From Bathynomus jamesi (taxonomy: Eukaryota > Arthropoda > Malacostraca > Isopoda > Cirolanidae), in contig JAJOZX010000483.1 of the NCBI GenBank assembly GCA_023014485.1, positions 929,501 to 993,500 of the forward strand: a DNA stretch of 64,000 nt. The letters are read 5' to 3'. Shown piece by piece: positions 55,688 to 64,000 of the stretch. Every line of letters starts with the position of its first letter. Within the stretch, counting starts at the first letter, position 1. Position numbers and translations under genes: made by a program. The notes below the pieces were generated by a model. That model was not told where the DNA came from. It did not search any database and was given only the letters and a program-made list of their open reading frames with translations.

Positions 55688-56365
55688 CTATATATATATA
55701 GGCAGGACCAAGCATCACACCAAAAGGATTTACTACTGTAGAACTCCATGCGAAACTGTCATCAATCTTCGGTCGCGCACCAACAAAACGTGTGGACGAA
55801 ATAGTGAATTCTATTTATTTTCAAAGCTCTATTTTTAGTTTCTAAATAACGAGTGACTTTAGTCTTCAATATAGTGTATGTCGGGTAAATGTCTTCTCTT
55901 CCGTAAATTAATATATCATTTTAATTACTTAAGGTTAAGTTTAACAACGAGATCCGAACTGTCGAGTGGGTTTGGCGTTTTAAGAATATTTAGTTCTCGC
56001 TTGTTTCCTCGGAGCTAAACTATTCATTTCTAATTCTAAGTTCCTGAAAAGATTTTTTTCTTATTAAACTTTCTATCGATTAATACTCATTACGACTTTC
56101 TCGTAAAAAAGTTAGGCCTCGTACTTAATGAAAGATATTTTGTTTTACAAATATGTGAATTTTGGATGTAATGTGACATTAGTAACTAGTCTGTAGAAGG
56201 ATTAACGTAAAAAGATTACTGAATTCCCTGAGTTAAAGATGTGAAGCTAAGCACTTCTCCGCATTTGCATGATACACCTACTTAGACGATTTATATTTAG
56301 TAACAGCTTCGGTCCCTTTCCACACACAGTGTGCCCCTTTTTGGAGAGAAATTAGTTTAGAGAAG
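55683..56365. other. spacer, no gene seen
   Basis: Nothing recognised. Confidence 0.5.
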
Positions 56366-56373
56366 GCCTAACG

Positions 56374-56709
56374 CGGGGTTTCTTAACCTTTTCTTCTTAG
56401 TGAGCACTTTAATACCTTTACTTTTCTCAAGGAGCACCAATGATATTCAACCGAAAAGCAAACCAAAATAATACCTTTATAAAGTAAAAATTAACTTTAA
56501 TTTTAAACTACTAATAATGGTTTCTTTTATGATGCTTAATTTATGTTATCACCAAATCTTTATGGAATGTTACCTTCTTAATGAGATCCTTAACTTTGAA
56601 TAGTATTCACTGTAGTGCTCGCGAGCAAAGTTTTAGGTGATGGTGGAGAGCACTTTACACAACTTAAAGAGCACTTTGGTGCTCGCGAGCACCAGGTTAA
56701 GAATCCCTG
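56374..56709. mobile_element. 336-bp hAT MITE with perfect 8-bp TSD
   Basis: Ends CGGGGTTTCTTAACCTTTTC and inverted CAGGGATTCTTAACCTGGTG. Exact TSD GCCTAACG at 56366-56373 and 56710-56717. Subterminal GAGCACTTT / GGTGCTCGCGAGCACC repeats. Confidence 0.9.
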
Positions 56710-56933
56710 GCCTAACGTATCGTAGTTCCAGATTTGACAAATTTTATAACTAGAAGGAATTCGCGTAGAAAGTCGTAATGAGTGTCAATCGATAGGAATA
56801 AGGAAAGACATACTTTCAGGGGCTTACTATAAGAAATGAAAAATTCAACTAGGAAACAGCGAAAACTAAGATTTTTGAAGACGTTCACACCGCTCTGTAT
56901 GCAGTAGGGCATCGTTGGTACAATGTTAATTAA

Positions 56934-57017
56934 CCCTTAAACCCTACCCGGGGCACTAGTGTACCCGGTACCCCGGGTATTACTAGCGTAACTTTTACAA
57001 TGGGTAAGGATTAAGGG
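56934..57017. mobile_element. 84-bp TTAA-flanked MITE
   Basis: CCCTTAAACCCTACCC and inverted CCCTTAATCCTTACCC ends, TTAA on both sides (56930-56933, 57018-57021). A GTACCCGGTACCCCGGGTA palindromic centre. Confidence 0.8.
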
Positions 57018-57193
57018 TTAAGTAAAATGATATATTTATTAACACAAGATAAGATCTTTAGATAACATTCTTTTGAAAACCAAATTCACTTCTTAATTAA
57101 GAAATTTAAAATCGAGCTTTAAAAATACATAAAATTGACTTGTTTTGGGGGTTGTTTAAGGTTGTTTAGAGTTGTTGTTTAAGAACGTGTGTC

Positions 57194-57198
<5 letters not shown>

Positions 57199-57247
<49 letters not shown>
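57199..57247. repeat. (TA)n microsatellite
   Basis: About 24 TA units. Confidence 0.95.
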
Positions 57248-57249
<2 letters not shown>

Positions 57250-57330
57250 TTTGTTTTGTTATATCCTTACAGTTTACCAAACTCGTTAGTTAATTAATTT
57301 ATACTACAAAACCGTAACTAATTACAATAT

Positions 57331-57735
57331 CAAGCGCGGATCCAGGATTTTGTGGAAAGGGCGGGGGGCCTAGTTTGCTTAACGGCACATGATATCCTTG
57401 TAAGAGGTTTCTGTATACGCCATTTCTTGAATATTGATAAACAGTAAACATTAAAATGTTATAGAAGTTTATATCCAATAAATCATAACATCAACCTATT
57501 AATAAAGGTTGTAAAGGTGCACAAATGACAGGTACCTCAATGGCAGAAAATGTCACAATTATTCAAATTAGCTACGGTAAATCCTCTAGCTTTAACCTGA
57601 ATCACAGTTTGTATTCTAATAATTAATAATTTTTAATAGTATTGTATAATATTATGTTGGGCTAACAATATTTACATGACACCGGAAAAAATGGTGGGGG
57701 GCGCCCCGACGCCGCTCCCCCTGTATCCACGTCTG
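57331..57735. mobile_element. hAT-like MITE
   Basis: CAAGCGCGGATCCAGG at the left and inverted CAGACGTGGATACAGG at the right, with GGGCGGGGGGCC / GGGGGGCGCCCC subterminal blocks. Candidate TSD around AATAT is imperfect. Confidence 0.6.
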
Positions 57736-58242
57736 AATATATAGGAAGTGCTTTTATGTATCTTATAATTAATATGAGGGTGCAGTAAAACCTGGAAATT
57801 AAGGGACAAACTACACAGCAAAAATAAATAAATATGTTCTATTAAAATATTGGGTAAAATTTAAAATTCACGACAATGAAATTTGGAGATTGGCTATTCC
57901 AGATGTCACGTGACATTTGCAAAGCCACGTCGGCTTTAATTAAAGGAGAGGGTGGGTGGGTGTTGAACTTAAAAATTTCATTATTGTGAATCTGATATGC
58001 CAAATAATGTTGTAATAATGTCAATTGTAAAATTTACTTTTATCAACAAACAGTGAATTATTATTATTATTATTTAGCAATAAAGCTGTATTTTCAGTAA
58101 TAACTAACCACCCAAAATAAGTTTATGATTATCACAACAGAATGTAAATTGGAAAACTAATAATAGCCTTGTTAAAAATCAAAAACAAACCGTTGAAACT
58201 CAAGAATTTTAAGTACAAAACGGATAGATGGGTACCATACTT
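57736..58242. other. AT-rich spacer, no gene seen
   Basis: Nothing recognised. Confidence 0.5.
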
Positions 58243-58323
58243 CAGGGTGTCTCGGAAGTCGCGCACCACATTTATAGGTGCGGGTGACCTATGACTATGG
58301 TGCGCGACTTCTGAGACACCTTG
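58243..58323. mobile_element. 81-bp palindromic mariner-type MITE
   Basis: CAGGGTGTCTCGGAAGTCGC and inverted CAAGGTGTCTCAGAAGTCGC ends; arms GTCGCGCACCA / TGGTGCGCGAC leave a ~30-bp loop. A different family from M. Confidence 0.85.
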
Positions 58324-59012
58324 TACACTATAATTTTCAGGTATTCTTTTACTCTGTTACCAAATGAATTCCTCTTTACTATTTTTGCTCTGTAATTTCG
58401 GTTAAATTATAAAAAAAAATCACGATATATTTTACATTCATAATATATTACTACACTAATATATAAACTTGATTTAAATCTGATATTAACTTGATTTTTA
58501 GGGGTAACGAGTCTATTTTATTTGATTATTATTAATTACATATAAACATTGTGCCATAACTTATTCAATTTTATACTGTTTATACACATAATTTTAGGGC
58601 TTACTGCAATTCATTGTCCATATACAAATAATGATTTGCATATTTTACTGAAATATGTCCCATAAATATTAGTAAACACTTTAAACAGTTCCAAATAAAT
58701 CAGAATATTTTATACAAAGCACCGACCGCCTTTTTTTATTTACATTTTCTTTGAAACCTTCATAATTTTAAGATAAACTCATTTGTTATTTTATCTCTCT
58801 CTCTCTCTCTCTCTCGTTCTGTGTTGTGTGTGTGTGTGTTAAAATTCGTCCTCTAAATCTAAAATGGTTAAGAAAATATAAAGTTTATTTTCATTTCTAC
58901 GACCGTAAATTAGTGGAGGTGAAAACCAATAAAAAAAAAAAAAATGGACCCCAGCATGTAATCACATTTATCACACAAGAGAAGGAAAGGTTTCTAGGCC
59001 ATTTTTTTCGCC

Positions 59013-59046
<34 letters not shown>

Positions 59047-60418
59047 AATAAATTCGAAATAATAGAGTTAAATTCATGAATGAATAAATAAGAAGAGGCT
59101 GGAATGTTTATATTATGGCTCTCGAATAAGCTTATAGTATAAATGCTCATGTTTTTAAATTCTAAACAAGTATTCGCGAACACCAAATAAAGTTATCGAA
59201 TTTATCACAAGTTCTTCACTAATTTGGGAAGGAAATTCACTTCGTTTCACTCATTTTCGCTCTTGTCTTAACAACACTAAACAGAAACCACGAAAGGATG
59301 CCAGAACTTTCTTATCGTGAAAGACGTGTTTTCTAAATAATGAATCTAAAATATGCGTAAATACTAAACGGATTAAAAAATAAGGGTGATAAATAAACTA
59401 AACAAGCGGACTTCTTTTAATCCTCAGCGCAGCTTTGAGATGAAGCTCTTTTCTCTTCATCCAAAATTGGAAAAGACTGCAGCGATAAAAACTCGCCTTT
59501 GTTACTCTCCAGGATTAAAATTTCGCCTTTTTGAAAGAGAAACATCAAATTATTTATTTTCAGATAGCGAGGAATGGATGTTAGAAATTCCCTCTCCATA
59601 TCTGATAGCGAGAAACTAGGAACGAGATGATAACAGTACGAACAATATTCCAAAGTTGTTTTTTTTTCAAAACTACGAGAGAGGTCTGGACATGACGTCA
59701 TTTCCCAATTTATTCCTATAGTTTAAAACATTCACCATTTTCTCTCGCTGATAAAATTTATTAAACGTATTAAAATATTTATTTAAAAATAAAAATTTAT
59801 AAATATTTATTAACGCAATTAAATACAAAACTGGTTTTATCCTTTGGGAGCGGCAGTGATTGGGTCTATAATTCGACAAACATCGAAGAACTTCAAAGGA
59901 AAAACGTAACTAATGAAGTAAATATTATTCAAGAGTCACCACCTAAATTATATATTTGTTTAACGTCTTTTGACGTATTTCTACGCAAACGTTAACCTTT
60001 AAGCTCGCATATTTCAATCTATTTTTGTAATTTCTCGATTTTGCCATTTATATTATTTATGAATAAGGGTTCCATTTAGTAAAAAATAGCTACTGATTGA
60101 TATGGATCAGTTTATTTGCTCGAAATAGTGTTCATAATATGCGATATTTACAGGAATTTCTTTGAAATCCAAGATATATATTCAAAACAAATATTATGTA
60201 TATTTATTTCTTATTTAAGAAAATTCCTCTCTCTTCACGGAGTCATTGACTTCAGTGATCTTAAGTTGTCTCAGAAATAGTTTACGTTCAGAATATTTTA
60301 ATTTTCTTTATGGCAAAAGGAATTCACTTCGGGAATTACCTATAAATTCAAAACAGAAAAATAAACGACTGTAGATCAAGTTTAGTTTTTTAAGAAATAC
60401 GGTTTCCAAATGCATATA
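58324..60418. other. 2-kb AT-rich spacer, no gene supported
   Basis: CT/GT repeats at 58795-58840 and an ATT repeat at 59017-59045. Overlapping 77- and 94-codon frames at 59386-59701 lack motifs. Confidence 0.5.
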
Positions 60419-60436
60419 TTATATATATATATATAT

Positions 60437-60678
60437 ATAACCTTTGGTTAGCTTCCGCCCGAATTGTTCATTCTGACGAAGGTCAAGCTTTTCACTCACC
60501 TTAGACCTACAGTTTAACGTAGGCCACCTAGGGTACCCATTTATCTACCAACCACTTTCTTTATTGTGTGGAAGGATGAACAGCTGGGTTTTGCTGCGCG
60601 CCGGCTGCCGTCAGGGGGTCTCGAACGCGGGGCCGATGGATTCGTAGTCAGCGACGCTAACCACTGCACCACCGAGGC
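60437..60678 (-). repeat. dimeric tRNA-derived SINE, copy D (internally deleted)
   Basis: As copy C but lacking ~45 bp in the second monomer (AACGT joined directly to AGGCCACC), which removes its B box. Flanked by TA tracts (60419-60436, 60686-60712). Confidence 0.85.
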
Positions 60679-60779
60679 GCATCCATATATATATATATAT
60701 ATATATATATATCTTTTATTTCCTTTCGCCACTATGAAGTCAATAAGTCTGGTATACAATCTAAATTAAGAGGCAAAGT

Positions 60780-61860
60780 TGAAATGGATCTATTATTTTC
60801 TCAGAGAACGTCTGCAGGTCGTAAAAATCCAAGGGCCATCATCAGACTCGGAAGTACCCAACTCAGTACCACAAGGCCCCACACCTATTCATTATCATGT
60901 TAACAGACATAGACAGTAAAGTAACCAACAACAGTATTGTAATATCCTTTGCAGACGAAACATAAATCAACAGAAAAATCAGTAAGGCAGAAGAGGCGGA
61001 GGCCCTACAGAGGGACACAAACAGAATATACCAATGGTCAGAAGACAACAACATGTAATTTAAGACGAAGAAATTTTAGCTCTCGAGATATGGAAGAAAT
61101 GAGGGGCTAAAACAGGCAGCATATTATACTCCAGATAGACAGAAAATTCAGAAAAGCAAGAAAGCAACAGATTTGAGAAATTTGAGAAACGAATTTAAGA
61201 AACAAAATCAGATAGCGATAAACAAAGCAAAAAGAGTTGCAGGACAGGTACTGAGAACTTTTAAGAGAAGGGACAAGAAAGTAATGATTCCCTTGCTGAA
61301 AACACTGATCATACCAAAACTTCAATACTGCTCAGTCTTGACGCCCCATATAAAGAGGAAGAAATTAATAAACTAGAAGAAATTAGAAGAAATTTCACAG
61401 CTAAGATTGATGGCTGCAAAGAACTCAACTACTGGGAAAGACTCCGTAAATAAATCTGTATATTCACTGGAAAGAAGAAGAGAGCGATACACCATAATTT
61501 ACACGTGGAAAATAATGAAAAAACTGATACCTAACCTCAAGTTGAACCCAAACAACAGTTGAAAATAGGAAAGGTAGAATATGTAGTGTTCCCAAACTGA
61601 ATGCCAGACAATGCACACCCTCAACTCTAAAGGAAAATAGTTTGGTTGTTTGGGAGCCAAGACTATTCAACCAGCTTCCGAAGAAGATCAGGAACATTAC
61701 TGGTGTCAACGCATAGTTCTTCAAAAGAAGACTAGACGCCTGATTCGGGTACCAGATGAGTCGGGTGTACCTGTCTATGTGCGCTAGAGATCGTAAGAGA
61801 ACAACTCGCTCCTCCACCAAGTCAGGCCTAGAGATGGGGCCACCAGCTTGACCTTCGTGT
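60780..61860 (+). pseudogene. LINE reverse transcriptase remnant
   Basis: Plus-strand pieces in order: PQGPTPIHYH (RT motif B region, ~60870), NSIVISFADET (FADD box, ~60930), AKRVAGQVLRTFKRRDK and LLKTLIIPKLQYCSV (thumb, 61210-61340), FFKRRLDA near the C-terminus (61710). Stops and frameshifts throughout. The tail matches the fragment at 180-345. 5'-truncated LINE of the CR1/L2-like group. Confidence 0.75.
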
Positions 61861-61900
61861 GAAGAAAGACCAACGCACGGAACTGCTATAAGGTTTCGAG

Positions 61901-61902
<2 letters not shown>

Positions 61903-61995
<93 letters not shown>
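61903..61995. repeat. (GT)n-(TA)n-(TG)n compound microsatellite
   Basis: TG, then ~24 TA, then ~14 TG units, next to the LINE 3' end. Confidence 0.95.
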
Positions 61996-62485
61996 TACTT
62001 TATTCATTCCATTAGGGATCAAAAGTTAGAGAAGTCTTGAAAGTTAAAGATTTAAAAAAGTCCACTCGAACCTCATAAACAAGTAAAAAAATAAAAGTTA
62101 AATGGAGAAAGAAAAATCAAAGAAGTTCGGAAATAGATTGAAAACCTGCAGACTTTTCTCACACTTTTCTACGTGTAAACACTCATTCAGAGAAAGTACA
62201 TTTACTAGGAAAATGGAGCATTACTACTTCTGCATATCCTAACTAGTCCTTCTTGTATAAGCAGCTTCATTACTAATATTTACACAAGATATATATATGG
62301 TAACGAGAAATGGAGAAACAAAAAAGGAAGATTAAAATAAAAAGAAAAACTATCACCTGACAATTCCTAGTGTTTAGAAATCAGACCCGACTAGCGCTTC
62401 CTTACGAGAAAAAAAGAAACATCACATTCAACTCAACCAACCATCTTCAGTGTAGATCTACTTTATAATCATTGGCATTTTTTAG
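61996..62485. other. spacer, no gene seen
   Basis: Nothing recognised. Confidence 0.5.
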
Positions 62486-62493
62486 CTCCTAAG

Positions 62494-63026
62494 CAGTGGT
62501 GTAGTGCTAAATAAAGAAGTGAGGGAACGCATTTTGAAAGTGTTATTCAGATGCGGGGGAACAATGGCGAGCGCGGCGAGCCAATACAGCTGGGGGTCCG
62601 GGGGCACTGTAAACCCCCCGGGAAATCTTTTGAAATCTGACCAATTTCAGGGATATTTTGAGGTCATATGCACTGGATATTAGGATATATTCCAAGGTTG
62701 AAGATGCAGTATTTCCAGTGTCATTAGATATACGACATCCAGTACGATCAATAAAAATAGCTAACAACTGGAATGATTAACTAAAAAAAGTTAACAACTG
62801 GTACGCCGTGGTGACTGTTTCATCAGATCTTTATAGGCTAGCATTGCCTCAGTCGAAGCTAAAAGAAATGAAGCAGTTAATGATTCTTTCTCATATTTCT
62901 TCTAGGGGTGGGAATTAAAATTTCATGACGTTAGAGATTTGTAAGTTCGGATTTATTTGAAATAGTGAGGGAACGCCGTTCCGTCTACCAAAAAAAGTAA
63001 AGGAACGCCACAGCACTACACCACTG
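62494..63026. mobile_element. 533-bp non-autonomous hAT element with perfect TSD
   Basis: CAGTGGTGTAGTGCTAAATA and inverted CAGTGGTGTAGTGCTGTGGC ends; exact 8-bp TSD CTCCTAAG at 62486-62493 and 63027-63034. GAGGGAACGC is repeated subterminally at both sides. The interior may be a remnant of a transposase gene but no domain is clear. Confidence 0.9.
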
Positions 63027-63034
63027 CTCCTAAG

Positions 63035-64000
63035 TGCTCTGAAAGCAGACCCGGCCGCAAACTCTTACTAGATTTACACACAAAAGGAATATCACTGTTT
63101 CTATGTCTTAAAATAATGACTAACTATATAATAGCGAGAGTATGTTATATGTATAGCGGAGTGGAGCGGTCAGGAAATTCCACTAATGCACAACTCTTGA
63201 TAGTTTACCTATTCTGCTCTTATACTACTCAATAGCTGTTCTTGCTCTGATTCGAATCCCTTTCCCGTACGTGTCCCCTTTCTGATCCAGTTTCGTTCCG
63301 CTTTACTCGACTTCAAAACTTAAAATAAGATGAAAATCCAAATCTGAAGTACGCTGCAATTTAATTTTATTTATTTTATTTTTTAATCTCAACGTTGAGG
63401 TCTTCAGATTAAGCCAACTGGGTTGGATCATTAAATTAGTAGGTGAAAAGATTATCTCAGTACTTGGTAAACCACTGCATGACGTGAAAGGATTAAAGAA
63501 TTATCTCTTGTCACGTCCACTTCAGTGTGCTTTCTCACGTAACACGAGGACGGAAAAAAATGTTTAAAGTGAGTCCGCACTAGAAAGATTTAAGGAGCCC
63601 AATCAAGCATAAAACCAACGCTAAGTTCTCTTCAAGAAAAAATTGAGTTATTTAACTGGTACTGAACAAAAATGTCTTGAGATCCCTGATCTTTTTGATA
63701 CGCAAAACCCAAAGAACCGAAGAAAGAAGTTTTTAAGTTAAGAAAACGGCAATGAACCTAAATTTTAGGGAAGATTTAAATATTTTTATCTCATTTATTG
63801 ATATATAATTTATACAAAATGAAAGAATCATTTGAGGAGTGCCACAAAAGCGATTATTCTCCATGCCGTTCCTTTGGTTCTTCCGCTCCACTTTTCGCTC
63901 CAAACAAAGGTGTGCCTCTCCACTCCCCGTTCCACTCGCGTACTCCGGTAATACCCTTCCTTTAAATTTATACTGCTGCTCGCAACTTTTGATTCCCGAA
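63035..64000. other. spacer to window end, no gene seen
   Basis: AT-rich. GGAGTGGAGCGG at ~63160 and CCGCTCCACTTTTCGCTCC at ~63880 are inverted-like and could mark another element, too weak to call. Confidence 0.4.

Noticed and set aside
59386..59701. overlapping 77- and 94-codon frames as a host gene
   Set aside because: No splice site, motif or composition evidence, and frames are open on both strands.

Overview
The window looks like a gene-poor, repeat-dominated stretch of an arthropod genome, most likely a decapod crustacean. This is inferred from long (TA)n, (CA/GT)n and (AG/CT)n microsatellites, CCTAA-type telomere-like tracts, and the mixture of mariner/Tc1, hAT, CR1-like and tRNA/5S-derived SINE repeats. 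No rRNA array, CRISPR array, bacterial operon or complete host gene is visible. Nearly everything that can be explained is a mobile element, often nested, and many have readable target-site duplications (TSDs).

Layout. 1-2.6 kb: a LINE tail, a 30-bp tandem repeat, and a hAT-type non-autonomous element (8-bp TSD) split by a mariner-like element that still has 35-bp perfect inverted ends and an uninterrupted 347-aa transposase. 3.4-4.4 kb: a hAT MITE with very long inverted repeats and a Harbinger-like MITE. 4.4-16.4 kb: one hAT transposon (8-bp TSD TGTTGGAC, minus strand, decayed) into which a 9.5-kb giant palindromic element has inserted. That palindrome spans 6034-15535 and has a 6-bp near-identical TSD. 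Removing it and one TSD copy brings the hAT transposase frame back together. Its arms carry a deleted Tc1, an LTR-like block and a TTAA MITE, and its non-repeated core holds a phase-consistent two-exon gene fragment. 17.4-25.6 kb: a minus-strand LTR retrotransposon without coding capacity, whose left LTR is split by a 3.2-kb hAT-like transposon (8-bp TSD GTGGGTAG) carrying a decayed multi-frame transposase. 25.6-35 kb: AT-rich sequence with SINEs, MITEs and an unrecognised decayed coding remnant. 35-37.5 kb: mariner and Tc1 remnants and a cluster of TTAA-flanked MITEs. 38.3-44 kb: an old minus-strand LINE interrupted by a 4.6-kb CR1-like LINE with a SGNH-esterase ORF1 and an endonuclease/RT ORF2, both frameshifted. 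44-64 kb: dimeric tRNA SINEs, short palindromic MITEs, perfect hairpins, another LINE remnant, hAT MITEs, and one plausible host terminal exon (46498-46949, minus) with a good 3' splice site and a poly(A) signal at its stop codon.

The genes do not form a pathway. The organising principle is successive transposition, and the nesting gives a relative chronology. The most novel-looking object is the giant palindrome at 6034-15535.
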